This document shows positions 41,701 through 50,457 of a stretch of DNA of 64,000 bases, piece after piece. The position numbers and the translations under genes were made by a program. Where the stretch lies: NCBI GenBank assembly GCA_949123685.1, contig CASBHZ010000006.1:5171-69170 (forward strand), read 5' to 3'. The notes under the pieces were generated by a model, which saw only the letters and a list, made by a program, of their open reading frames with translations, was not told the DNA's origin and ran no database searches. How positions within the stretch are numbered: the stretch's first letter is position 1; each line of letters begins with the position of its first letter. This DNA is from an uncultured Bacteroidales bacterium (GTDB lineage: Bacteria; Bacteroidota; Bacteroidia; Bacteroidales; Muribaculaceae).

Positions 41701-43008
41701 ATGTTTATGAAGTGTATATGTTTTCCATATAAATTGGTTTTGTTTTTTCTTTTAGTATCGGGAGTTAATCTTATTTACGGAACAAGAGTATTGCCGGTTG
41801 GAAAGGGTTATTGCAAGACTTCTGTGAATGCGGCCGTATTTAGAGGCTGCTCTCTCGTTAGCAATGACAGTGTGCAGTATATTTCGTATTATGATCCGGA
41901 TGGTTTTGTGGTTGTAGGCAAGCGTTCGTTTGATTCCGATGAATGGACACTCAACAGAACCCGATATAAGGGGAATGTTGAAGACGGACATAACGTTATT
42001 TCAATCGGATTGGATGGAGAAGGCTATCTTCATCTCTCTTTTGACCATCACGGGCATCCGTTGCGTTATTGTAAATCTATAGCTCCCGGTGAATTGGAAT
42101 TTGGGGAGTTGCAACCGATGATCGGAAGGGATGAAAATGATGTTACATATCCTGAATTTTATACTATGCCTGACGGCGATTTGATTTTTGCTTATAGGTC
42201 GGGCGCTTCGGGACGTGGCAACCTTGTCCTTAATCGTTATGATACAAAGAGGGGAGAATGGAACCGCATTCATGATATTATAATAGATGGCGAAAATGAG
42301 CGTAACGCTTATTGGCAGATGTATGTGGATAAGTGTGGTGTCCTTTACCTGTCGTGGGTTTGGCGTGAATCCTGGCTTGTAGAAACTAATCACGATTTGT
42401 GTTATGCGATATCTAAAGACGGGGGACAGACTTGGCAGCGTTCCGACGGGTCGGATTATATTTTGCCTATAACTGCCGCGAATGCAGAAATAGCATGGCA
42501 TGTGCCCCAAAATTCTGAGTTGATCAATCAGACAAGCATGACTGCTGACAAAGAGGGGCATCCTTATATTGCTACATATTGGCGCGAAAAAGATGACTTG
42601 ATACCGCAATATCGACTTGTTTGGCATGACGGTAAAGAATGGCGTATGACAATAGTCGGCGAACGGAAAACTCCTTTCAGCCTTTCAGGTGGTGGAACTA
42701 AAATGATTCCTATTTCCCGTCCTAAAATAGCATCAGATGGAGAAAGGGCGTATTATGTTTTCCGTGATTCGGAAAGAGGGAGTAAAGTAAGTGTCGCCTA
42801 TACTCCAATGCTTGGCAAATCGGTTTGGCAGATCACAGATCTTACCGATTATTCTGTAGATGCATGGGAACCGACTTTCGATATAAATCTATGGAACAAT
42901 AAGAATAAACTTAATTTATTTGTTCAGAAGGTTCATCAGGGCGACGGGGAGAAAGTTGCGGATGAACCATTGTCTCATACAATGGTTTCAGTTATTGAAG
43001 TTAAGTAG
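41701..43008 (+). CDS. Secreted BNR_4-type beta-propeller protein, possible polysaccharide lyase
   Basis: This protein of about 435 residues has a signal peptide (KCICFPYKLVLFFLLVSGVN, cleavage before about residue 27). It has a propeller body with repeated blades, for example LHLSFDHHGHPLRYCKS, DVTYPEFYTMPDGDLIFAYRSG and CGVLYLSWVWRES. The SFDHHGHPLRY segment and overall length match BNR_4 proteins; those studied include ulvan-type lyases (PL24/25). Activity on a uronic-acid polysaccharide is a guess. Met41701 was chosen since the upstream Met41665 would place charged residues before the signal core. The TCS genes follow after 72 bp. Confidence 0.7.
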   Translation: MFMKCICFPYKLVLFFLLVSGVNLIYGTRVLPVGKGYCKTSVNAAVFRGCSLVSNDSVQYISYYDPDGFVVVGKRSFDSDEWTLNRTRYKGNVEDGHNVISIGLDGEGYLHLSFDHHGHPLRYCKSIAPGELEFGELQPMIGRDENDVTYPEFYTMPDGDLIFAYRSGASGRGNLVLNRYDTKRGEWNRIHDIIIDGENERNAYWQMYVDKCGVLYLSWVWRESWLVETNHDLCYAISKDGGQTWQRSDGSDYILPITAANAEIAWHVPQNSELINQTSMTADKEGHPYIATYWREKDDLIPQYRLVWHDGKEWRMTIVGERKTPFSLSGGGTKMIPISRPKIASDGERAYYVFRDSERGSKVSVAYTPMLGKSVWQITDLTDYSVDAWEPTFDINLWNNKNKLNLFVQKVHQGDGEKVADEPLSHTMVSVIEVK

Positions 43009-43080
43009 GTAAAGATGACCGTCTATCTGAGTATGTTTTTGAAATAAGTCAAGACGAGTTAGATTAATTAAGAAGCTGAT

Positions 43081-43737
43081 ATGGTCAATATATTGCTGGT
43101 GGATGACGAGGAGACTTTAAGGGAGGGGTTGAAAACCTATCTTGAACTTGAGGGTTACAATGTCCGTGCTTGTTCAAGCGCGGAGGAAGCTATTATTTCA
43201 GATCTTAACGGTGTGGATCTGATATTGCTTGACATCATGATGGATGGAATGAGCGGGATTGATTTTATTGGATTTCTGAAAAATAATGATAGAACTTCTC
43301 AAATTCCCGTTATATTTCTTACGGCAAAAGATACGGATGATGATATGGTTCTCGGTCTTAATCTCGGTGCTGACGATTATATTGCGAAGCCTTATTCAAT
43401 ACGGAATGTAATAGCGCGTATTGAGGCGGTGCTGAGGCGGGTTAAGGGTGTTCACCCTGCCGAAGGGATTTCCTGTGATAGAAATTCGTTATTATGCACT
43501 GTTAACGGGAGTGTTATACGTTTGCCTCGCAAAGAGTTCGAGATATTGGCATTATTGCTTGAGAATCGTGGTCGGATATTTTCTCGCGAAGAATTACTTG
43601 ATAGGGTGTGGCCGGAAAAAACGATTGTGACTGATCGGTCGGTTGACGTGCACATCACCAGATTGAGAGGAAAGATAGCTCCTTATGGGAAGAATATAAT
43701 ATCTCGTTCAGGATATGGCTATGGTTGGCAGGATTAG
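43081..43737 (+). CDS. OmpR-family response regulator
   Basis: This 218-residue protein has a receiver domain (ILLVDDEETLREGLKTYLEL, phospho-acceptor Asp in DLILLDIMMDG, IFLTAKDTDDD) and a C-terminal winged helix (FEILALLLENRGRIFSREELLDRVW and RSVDVHITRLRGKI). It overlaps the histidine kinase gene by 23 nt, so the pair is coupled. The PiT phosphate transporter gene comes next, which suggests a PhoB-like role, but the receptor of the signal is not shown by the sequence. Confidence 0.93.
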   Translation: MVNILLVDDEETLREGLKTYLELEGYNVRACSSAEEAIISDLNGVDLILLDIMMDGMSGIDFIGFLKNNDRTSQIPVIFLTAKDTDDDMVLGLNLGADDYIAKPYSIRNVIARIEAVLRRVKGVHPAEGISCDRNSLLCTVNGSVIRLPRKEFEILALLLENRGRIFSREELLDRVWPEKTIVTDRSVDVHITRLRGKIAPYGKNIISRSGYGYGWQD

Positions 43738-45124
43738 CATAAATTTTCATACGCGGGTTTTTCTTACCGTGATGGTGATATGCTGGGTTCTTGTAGGGGT
43801 GTTTATGGTATTCCAGTATCATAGGGAGAAGGAATTTAAGGTTAAACTTCTTGACTCTGAGCTTCAGATGTATAATTCATTGATTATTGATGGCATGCAG
43901 GATGGAGAGACAGTTAAGGATATAGTAAGCCGTATGTATAGTCCGGTAGAAGAATTGCGTATCACTGTTATTGATAAAGACGGTAAAGTTGTTTTTGACA
44001 ATAATGACAGCACACCTTTCCCGGTTTCTGACCATAGCAACCGTCCGGAAGTTATTCAAGCCAGACTCAAAGGGGAGGGACATTCGCTGGAGCGTCATTC
44101 GGAAAGCGATGACGTTAATTATTTTTATTCGGCAAAACTTGGTCCCGAAGGGATTGTGGTTCGGTCTGCAGCCCTTTATACCCATACCTTAAGAGAGTTT
44201 CTTAAGGCAGACGGTTCCCTTATTTGGCTGATGACTTTCTTGACCGTGTTAATGAGCCTTATTGCATATTTTGCTACAAGGCGTATTTCAACAAGTATCA
44301 GCCGGTTGAATCGATTTGCCGAGAAAGCGGAGAGGGGAGAGCGTATATACGATGATGAAGCATTTCCCGGAGATGAACTTGGCAGCATTGCGAGTCATAT
44401 AGTTAGATTGTATGTGCAGAGAGACGAACGACACCGGGAGGCAATAAGGCAACAGCAGGATAAAATAAGGCTTAAGAAACAACTTACCAATAATATAAAT
44501 CATGAATTGAAGACACCGGTCGCTTCCATTCTTGTTTCGCTGGAATTGCTGAGGGATCATCCTGAGATTGAAGAAAATAGGAAACAAGAGTTTTTAGATA
44601 GGATTTATGCTAATGCCCGTAGGCTTGAAACATTGCTTAAGGATATATCAACTATAACAAGGATGGATGAAGGGGCGGATATGATAAGCGTTACCGATGT
44701 AAACCTGAAGTCTTTGGTGAGAGACGTTGTCGATTCCGAGCAGGTGAGGACGAAGATGACAATTATGGTAGATATGCCGGATATAAAGGTTGTCGGCAAT
44801 GTTTCATTATTAGAATCAATTTTCAGGAATTTGATTGATAATGCCATATCTTACAGTGGCGCCGATTTGTTGAAAATAGAATGTGATGTCAATGGCAATT
44901 TTATAGTTTCTGATAACGGATGCGGGATTGCAGACGAACATCTTCCTCATATCTTCGAAAGGTTTTATAGGATTGACAAAGGTCGCTCGAGAGAGGCGGG
45001 AGGTACGGGTCTGGGACTTGCGATAGTTCGGAACGCCGTGTTGATACATGGTGGAGATATAAGGGTTGTTAATGCAAACGGACTAACATATTATTTTTCT
45101 ATAAGAAATAGGTGCGCAAATTGA
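43715..45124 (+). CDS. Sensor histidine kinase
   Basis: This 469-residue kinase has a first membrane span (VFLTVMVICWVLVGVFMVF) and a periplasmic sensor of about 120 residues. A second span lies near residue 165 (LIWLMTFLTVLMSLIAYFAT). A HAMP-like linker follows, then the HisKA box NNINHELKTPVASILVSLELL with the phospho-His. The ATP-binding domain shows NLIDNAISYSG, DNGCGIADEHLPHIFERFYR and GGTGLGLAIV. It is partner to the upstream regulator. A later ATG at 43721 is possible. The proximity to PiT suggests phosphate sensing, unproven. Confidence 0.93.
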   Translation: MAMVGRISINFHTRVFLTVMVICWVLVGVFMVFQYHREKEFKVKLLDSELQMYNSLIIDGMQDGETVKDIVSRMYSPVEELRITVIDKDGKVVFDNNDSTPFPVSDHSNRPEVIQARLKGEGHSLERHSESDDVNYFYSAKLGPEGIVVRSAALYTHTLREFLKADGSLIWLMTFLTVLMSLIAYFATRRISTSISRLNRFAEKAERGERIYDDEAFPGDELGSIASHIVRLYVQRDERHREAIRQQQDKIRLKKQLTNNINHELKTPVASILVSLELLRDHPEIEENRKQEFLDRIYANARRLETLLKDISTITRMDEGADMISVTDVNLKSLVRDVVDSEQVRTKMTIMVDMPDIKVVGNVSLLESIFRNLIDNAISYSGADLLKIECDVNGNFIVSDNGCGIADEHLPHIFERFYRIDKGRSREAGGTGLGLAIVRNAVLIHGGDIRVVNANGLTYYFSIRNRCAN

Positions 45125-45196
45125 ATATTAATAAAAATGTAACATAAAATAAATTTTCCATTAATATAATTCATCGAATTTTGCAATGTACTTATT

Positions 45197-45216
45197 GAAG
45201 TTGTTTAAACAACTTC
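45197..45216. repeat. 20-bp perfect palindrome upstream of the PiT gene
   Basis: GAAGTTGTTTAAACAACTTC is self-complementary. With flanks (45204-45219, minus strand) it contains TTAGAAGTTGTTTAAA, which also occurs at 63943-63958. It lies 35 bp before the PiT ATG, so it could be an operator for the adjacent two-component system, or an end of the dispersed repeat family. Confidence 0.45.
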
Positions 45217-45251
45217 TAAACATTCTATAAGTTAAAAAGGTGAATTAGATT

Positions 45252-47525
45252 ATGGAAATATTGTTTTTAGGTATTGTAATATTCCTGTTTCTTTTAGCTG
45301 TTTTCGATCTGTCGGTAGGCGTGAGCAATGATGCCGTGAATTTTTTAACATCGGCGGTAGGCTCAAAGGCAGCATCGTTCAAAGTTATTATAATTATTGC
45401 TTCGTTAGGGGTATTCGTTGGCGCCGCCATGAGCAATGGCATGATGGATGTTGCCAGGAATGGTATTTTCCGTCCGGAGAATCTGTCTTTTTATGACGTG
45501 ATGGCTGTCTTTATGGCAGTAATGGTAACGGATATAATCCTCTTGGACATATTTAATTCGTTGGGAATGCCCACTTCCACAACGATCTCACTGGTGTTCG
45601 GTATGCTTGGCGCGACTTTCGTAGTGGCATTATTTAAAATGGCAGCTCCTGAGTCAACACTCGGAATAGGGGATCTGCTTAATGCAGAAAAGGCACTCAC
45701 CGTGATACTGGGAATATTCTTATCGGTGGCTATAGCATTCGTATTCGGAACATTGGTGCAGTTTATTGCCAGAATGATTTTTAAGTTCGAATATAAAAGC
45801 AGGCTGAAATGGAAAGTAGGCTTGTTCGGAGGCGTGGCATGCACAGCTATAATATATTTCATGTTGTTGAAAGGAATCAAGGATCTTAACTTCATGACAG
45901 ATGATTTAAAGTTGTGGATAGATAATAACTATGTCTTGATTTTGGCTGTTTCCTTTGTATTTTTCACGATATTGGCTCAAATCTTACATTTTCTTAAGGT
46001 TAATGTTTTCAAATTGGTTGTTTTGCTTGGAACATTCTCCCTCGCGATGGCTTTTGCAGGTAATGATCTTGTAAACTTCATAGGTATTCCCTTGACGTCC
46101 CTTGCTTCCTATCAGGATTATAGCATGTCGGGAGGAGGAGACGTTCATAATTTCATGATGAGCAGTCTTAATAGACCCGCTGACACACCGTTATATTTCC
46201 TTGTTGGCGCGGGAATGATAATGGTGGTGTCTTTGGCAACTTCAAAGAAGGCTCGTCAGGTTACGAAAACCACAGTGGGACTCAGTTCCCAGAATCAAGG
46301 AGAAGAATTATTTGGTTCTTCAAGGCTTGGTCGTTCATTGGTAAGGGTTTCATTGAATTTCTATTCCTGGATGAGTGTGCACACTCCAGAGAAGATCAAG
46401 AACTGGATAAAAGGGAGGATGGACAACAGTATTACCCAGGAAGAAGACGGGGCAGCCTTCGATCTTGTCAGGGGTTCGGTGAATCTTATGATGGCAAGTA
46501 TGCTGATAGCATTGGGAACGTCAATGAAGTTACCGTTGTCAACAACTTTTGTGACATTCATGGTGGCAATGGGTACATCTCTTGCCGACCGGGCATGGGG
46601 CAGGGAGAGTGCCGTTTTCCGGATTACAGGGGTTATATCTGTGATCGGAGGCTGGTTTATAACGGCAGGTGTAGCTTTTATCGGTGCTGGAATAGTGGCT
46701 TCCTTGATGCATCTGGGTGGTGTGCCGGTAATGATTGCCGGTGGTGCTATAGCGGTAGTGTTATTGATCCGGAGTAATAAGAAATTTAATAAAAAGAAAA
46801 ATTCGGAGGAGAAAGAAACTCTGTTTCAAACAATTCTGTCAACAGAGAAAACGGAAGAGGTTTGGCCATTATTACTTGTGTATATAAATGAAAAGGAAAG
46901 GTCATTTTTGCGTTTTGCAGCCGATGCCTATAAGGATGTGGCTGAAGGATTTGTAAATAATAATTCAAAATTGCTGTCTAAAGTTGAAAAATCACTTGCA
47001 TCTGAAAAGAATGTGCTCAAGGGGCAGAGGCGTAAGCAGACGCTATGTCTGCGCCGGGTTAAGCCGGAGATTGCGATTGAGAAGAGCACGTGGTTTCATC
47101 TTGGCAATAATATGGCTATGGCGATGACTTATAACCTGTGGCGCATTAATGAGGTTTGCAAAGAGCATGTAGACAATAATTTCAGACCATTGCCTGTTCA
47201 GTTCCATGAACAGTATAAAAGGGTGTGTGGTGCAATAGTTCAGATTCTGAATGAATCCGAAAATATTGTGGAGGACAATTGTCCTGAGAGGATTGATACT
47301 TTGCGAAGACGGGGTGACGACATTAAGAAAGAGCTTTCATATCTTGCCGAAGATGTTTATGACCTGTTGCAGAAAGGAGATGCCGGCAACATGACCGTGG
47401 CATATGTTTATCTCAATGTGCTGCAGGAGAGTCAGGAGTTTGTTACATCTCTTCGGAAGTTGCTCAGGGCATCCGGTAAACTCAATCTTGCTCCCTCCTC
47501 TTACAGGAGTTTCACAAAACGTTAA
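45252..47525 (+). CDS. PiT-family inorganic phosphate transporter with PhoU-like C-terminus
   Basis: This 757-residue inner-membrane protein has the duplicated PiT signature GVSNDAVNFLTSAVGS and, in the second half, AMAFAGNDLVNFIGIPL. GMPTSTTISLVFGMLG and KLPLSTTFVTFMVAMGTS are also present. After about twelve spans the last 230 residues are helical and charged (EEVWPLLLVYINEKERSFLRFAAD, NNMAMAMTYNLWRINEVCKEH), like a PhoU-type regulatory domain fused to the transporter, as in Bacteroides. It takes up phosphate with H+ or Na+. It lies downstream of the TCS genes, with a palindrome in the gap. Confidence 0.9.
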   Translation: MEILFLGIVIFLFLLAVFDLSVGVSNDAVNFLTSAVGSKAASFKVIIIIASLGVFVGAAMSNGMMDVARNGIFRPENLSFYDVMAVFMAVMVTDIILLDIFNSLGMPTSTTISLVFGMLGATFVVALFKMAAPESTLGIGDLLNAEKALTVILGIFLSVAIAFVFGTLVQFIARMIFKFEYKSRLKWKVGLFGGVACTAIIYFMLLKGIKDLNFMTDDLKLWIDNNYVLILAVSFVFFTILAQILHFLKVNVFKLVVLLGTFSLAMAFAGNDLVNFIGIPLTSLASYQDYSMSGGGDVHNFMMSSLNRPADTPLYFLVGAGMIMVVSLATSKKARQVTKTTVGLSSQNQGEELFGSSRLGRSLVRVSLNFYSWMSVHTPEKIKNWIKGRMDNSITQEEDGAAFDLVRGSVNLMMASMLIALGTSMKLPLSTTFVTFMVAMGTSLADRAWGRESAVFRITGVISVIGGWFITAGVAFIGAGIVASLMHLGGVPVMIAGGAIAVVLLIRSNKKFNKKKNSEEKETLFQTILSTEKTEEVWPLLLVYINEKERSFLRFAADAYKDVAEGFVNNNSKLLSKVEKSLASEKNVLKGQRRKQTLCLRRVKPEIAIEKSTWFHLGNNMAMAMTYNLWRINEVCKEHVDNNFRPLPVQFHEQYKRVCGAIVQILNESENIVEDNCPERIDTLRRRGDDIKKELSYLAEDVYDLLQKGDAGNMTVAYVYLNVLQESQEFVTSLRKLLRASGKLNLAPSSYRSFTKR

Positions 47526-47599
47526 TCTAATCTATATTTGTCTATACTTGGCATGTGTTGTTTTGGATTTGGGTGCAAATTTTGTAAATTTGTGACCAA

Positions 47600-47866
47600 A
47601 TGAAAGAAATGTTTTTGAGATTAAAGTCATGGTTGCAATCATTTTCTTTTAAAACGGGAGTGATTGTTGCTGTCTTATGCGCGTTTTGCTACGCGGTTTC
47701 ATTTTTACAGATGCTGTTGCCAATTCCTGCTGTTGTCAAAGGTGTTCTGTGGTTTATATTTTTTGGTCTTGCCAAGACATTTCAATATTCTTCTCTACTC
47801 ATTCTTGGCAAGGCAGGTTATTCTAAACTAAAACATTTTCTGAAACAATATTTTTCACATCATTAA
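47600..47866 (+). CDS. 88-residue membrane protein
   Basis: This small protein has a basic amphipathic N-terminus (MKEMFLRLKSWLQSFSFK). Two hydrophobic spans follow (TGVIVAVLCAFCYAVSFLQMLL, PAVVKGVLWFIFFGLAKTFQYSS). No family is recognised. It lies 2 bp upstream of the propeller-like gene, with which it is likely translated. The ORF length, tight spacing and clear hydrophobic profile support a real gene. Confidence 0.6.
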   Translation: MKEMFLRLKSWLQSFSFKTGVIVAVLCAFCYAVSFLQMLLPIPAVVKGVLWFIFFGLAKTFQYSSLLILGKAGYSKLKHFLKQYFSHH

Positions 47867-47868
47867 AA

Positions 47869-48849
47869 ATGATAGATAAAAGAATCGCATTTTTGAGTTT
47901 TGTCTTAATTGCTGCTATAAATGCAGGAGCAAAGGATGGATGTATAGGGGATAAGTATCGGTTGAAAAAGATTGTCACTGTCGAAGGGCGTCAGGGCATT
48001 GCAGTGGATAGTTGCAATTATTATGTTTCCGATACTAAGGCTCTTTATAAGTATAATAAGGAATGGGATCTGGTCGCTGTTAACAAACAGCCTTTCCGTA
48101 ATCCTGAAGTTGCCAATCATTTTGGTGATATTGATGTGTGGAACGGTGAGATATATTGCGGCATAGAGAAGTTCGAATATGGCCGTGGTTATAATATTGC
48201 CGTGTCAATATATGATGCAAATACCCTCGAATGGAAACGTGACCTGCCGTGGAGTCCGGAGTCGGGACAGGTTGAGGTGTCGGGTATTGCCGTGGATCGT
48301 GACAGGAACATGGTCTGGATGAGTGACTGGGTAGACTCCAGGTACGTCTATTGCTATGATTTGGAGACGGGTCGTTATCATACAAAAATGCAGTGTATAC
48401 CTACGCCGTATTGGTGTCAAGGTATTACGATTGCCGATGGCAAGATAATATTTTCAGCAGATGATGGAGAGGCAGCCTATAATATTCCGGACAATCTTTA
48501 TATAGCTGATTTGGGAGATGTGCCTTATACCGGCTTGATTGAAGGTACGGAGGTTGTCAAAGACACACCTTTCAGTGTTAAACTTGATGATGGTGGAAAA
48601 CCTATGATGAGGGAAGGGATGATAGCCGCTGGTGCTCAGAAAGGGAGGGTGGTCCATTTTAGGGAGATGTCAGACTTCTTGCGTGCAGGTGAGATTGAGG
48701 GTGTGGCTATTGATCCTGAGAATGGCGACTTGTTGGTTCTCAATAATCGGGGAACCCGTATCGTTCTCGGTATGAGCCAAGGTCCTATAACGGAGGAGGG
48801 ATATACCGGGGAAGTGCATGAAGTCTATATATACGAGAGATGTGATTAA
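47869..48849 (+). CDS. Secreted propeller-like protein of unknown function
   Basis: This 326-residue protein has a signal peptide (KRIAFLSFVLIAAINAGA). Blade-like segments follow: KKIVTVEGRQGIAVDSCNYY, FGDIDVWNGEIYCGIE, VEVSGIAVDRDRNMVWMSDW, IEGVAIDPENGDLLVLNNRG. They resemble SMP-30/gluconolactonase or NHL-type propellers. Catalytic residues cannot be identified with confidence. It ends at a strong terminator shared with tRNA-Cys and is probably periplasmic or exported. It could be a sugar-lactone hydrolase or a structural protein. Confidence 0.6.
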   Translation: MIDKRIAFLSFVLIAAINAGAKDGCIGDKYRLKKIVTVEGRQGIAVDSCNYYVSDTKALYKYNKEWDLVAVNKQPFRNPEVANHFGDIDVWNGEIYCGIEKFEYGRGYNIAVSIYDANTLEWKRDLPWSPESGQVEVSGIAVDRDRNMVWMSDWVDSRYVYCYDLETGRYHTKMQCIPTPYWCQGITIADGKIIFSADDGEAAYNIPDNLYIADLGDVPYTGLIEGTEVVKDTPFSVKLDDGGKPMMREGMIAAGAQKGRVVHFREMSDFLRAGEIEGVAIDPENGDLLVLNNRGTRIVLGMSQGPITEEGYTGEVHEVYIYERCD

Positions 48850-48862
48850 CCGGATACCAATA

Positions 48863-48905
48863 TGAAATACGGGTTGGATAACATTGTTATCCAACCCGTA
48901 TTTCA
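48863..48905. terminator. Bidirectional 20-bp perfect hairpin terminator
   Basis: Arms 48863-48882 and 48886-48905 are perfectly complementary with a 3-nt loop. It sits between the plus-strand propeller-like gene and the minus-strand tRNA-Cys, and should end both. Confidence 0.8.
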
Positions 48906-48906
48906 G

Positions 48907-48977
48907 AGGTGCCAACCAGATTCGAACTGGTGTGAACGGTTTTGCAGACCGGTACCTAACCACTCGGACATGGCACC
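48907..48977 (-). tRNA. tRNA-Cys (anticodon GCA)
   Basis: On the minus strand the acceptor stem is GGTGCCA/TGGCACC. The D arm is TGTCCGAGTGGTTAGGTA, the anticodon loop CTGCAAA gives GCA, the T loop is TTCGAAT and the discriminator is U, as usual for cysteine tRNAs. CCA is not encoded. Confidence 0.93.
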
Positions 48978-49191
48978 ATTTCGCTTTTGCGAGTGCAAAG
49001 TTAAAACTAATTTATGGTATTTGCAAATTTTTAATTAAGTTTTTGTAAAAATAGTTTTGAGAAAGATTCCAACGAAAGATTCCAATGAGAGGTGTAACGT
49101 TTCAAATTGGACCTTTGCTTATAATTTTTTTAAAATTTAATTCAATATCATAGTTTAATTGTTATTAAATTAAGTTAAATTTGCACTAAAT

Positions 49192-50382
49192 ATGAAAGGA
49201 CCGTTTTCACACCCTGAAGCTAAAGATCATTATGGCATCTTCAACGATAGTTTTCCTCCGATTCTCGACGGGGTGACCCTAACAGTGGAGAATTATGTTT
49301 ACTGGCTCCAGCAAAAGGGGCGCAAACCTTGTGTGGTTACACCTTGGAATCCTGAAAAGAATGAATACACCTTTGATGTAATGCGGTATTTTTCACTCCC
49401 GATAGCATCGAGACGTCCTTATCGTTATGGATATCCTAAATGCGATCCGTTTATTTGGAAGCGGCTCAGGGATACGAATTTCAAGTTACTTCATTCACAT
49501 TGTCCGTTTTCATCCGGCAGGTTGGCTGTCTATGTTAAAAAACACCAGAACGTGCCACTTGTGGGTACATTTCATTCTAAATATAGGTCTGATCTTGAGC
49601 ATTCATTTCGCAGGATGCCATGGTGCGTTCCCATTATAATGAAACGCATATTGGATTTTTTCAATGCATGTGATGAAGTCTGGATACCGCAAGCTCAAGT
49701 TGAAGACACCGTTCGCGAATATGGCTTTAAAGGAAATCTAACAGTTGTAGAGAATGGTAATGATTTTGCATCCATAATCAAAGGGGATGTGGCGGAATAT
49801 AAGAAGGATGCAAAACGTAAGCTCGGCATAGAGGATGACGAGATAGCTTTGCTTTTTGTTGGTCAGCATATATGGGAAAAAGGTATTGACGTAATACTTG
49901 ATACGCTGAAACTGCTAAAGGGTAAGGTTAAGTTTAAAATGAATTTTATCGGAACGGGATATGCGTCAGATGCTATTGAAAAAATGATAGCGGAATATGG
50001 ACTTTCATATAATGTGAGTATGCACGGGGTTATTAAAGAAAGGGGGATGCTCAGTGATTATTATGCAGGATCGGATCTGTTCCTTTTCCCGTCATTTTAT
50101 GATAATGCCCCTTTAGTGGTCAGGGAAGCGGCAGCCATGGGCACTCCTGCAATATTGCTTAAAGGTTCGACAGCGTCTGAAGTTGTAAGCGATTGGAAAA
50201 ACGGCTTCCTTACGGATAAGGCTCCGGAGCGTTTTGCGGAGTTGATAACTCACCTTCATAATAATCCGGATGATTTGAAGGTGGCTTCGGTCGGTGCACG
50301 TGAGACTCTCGTAAGAAGCTGGGAGGATGTCGTTAATGAAGTCTGTGACAGGTATGATTCTATAATACGCCGGCACACTTGA
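49192..50382 (+). CDS. GT4-family glycosyltransferase
   Basis: This 396-residue glycosyltransferase has the GT-B fold. The N-terminal half has HYGIFNDSFPPILDGVTLTV, then LLHSHCPFSSGRLAVYVKK and GTFHSKY. The C-terminal half has VVENGNDF, LFVGQHIWEKGIDVILDTLK, and the EX7E-like FPSFYDNAPLVVREAAAMGTP. The sugar is probably added to a lipid or envelope glycan. The next genes, a flippase-like membrane protein and kdsB, support an envelope role. A TAAATTTG box (49176-49183) lies 8 bp before the ATG. Confidence 0.88.
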   Translation: MKGPFSHPEAKDHYGIFNDSFPPILDGVTLTVENYVYWLQQKGRKPCVVTPWNPEKNEYTFDVMRYFSLPIASRRPYRYGYPKCDPFIWKRLRDTNFKLLHSHCPFSSGRLAVYVKKHQNVPLVGTFHSKYRSDLEHSFRRMPWCVPIIMKRILDFFNACDEVWIPQAQVEDTVREYGFKGNLTVVENGNDFASIIKGDVAEYKKDAKRKLGIEDDEIALLFVGQHIWEKGIDVILDTLKLLKGKVKFKMNFIGTGYASDAIEKMIAEYGLSYNVSMHGVIKERGMLSDYYAGSDLFLFPSFYDNAPLVVREAAAMGTPAILLKGSTASEVVSDWKNGFLTDKAPERFAELITHLHNNPDDLKVASVGARETLVRSWEDVVNEVCDRYDSIIRRHT

Positions 50383-50457
50383 AAAGAGGCATAATTTAAT
50401 CAAATTTAGATTTTCTATTGTGGAGTGTTAGCTTCTAAATTGAATAAACTTTTACAA

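Noticed and set aside
49060..49095. Tandem GAAAGATTCCAA repeat upstream of the GT4 gene
   Set aside because: Only two copies with no structure or second location in the window; too little to call an element.
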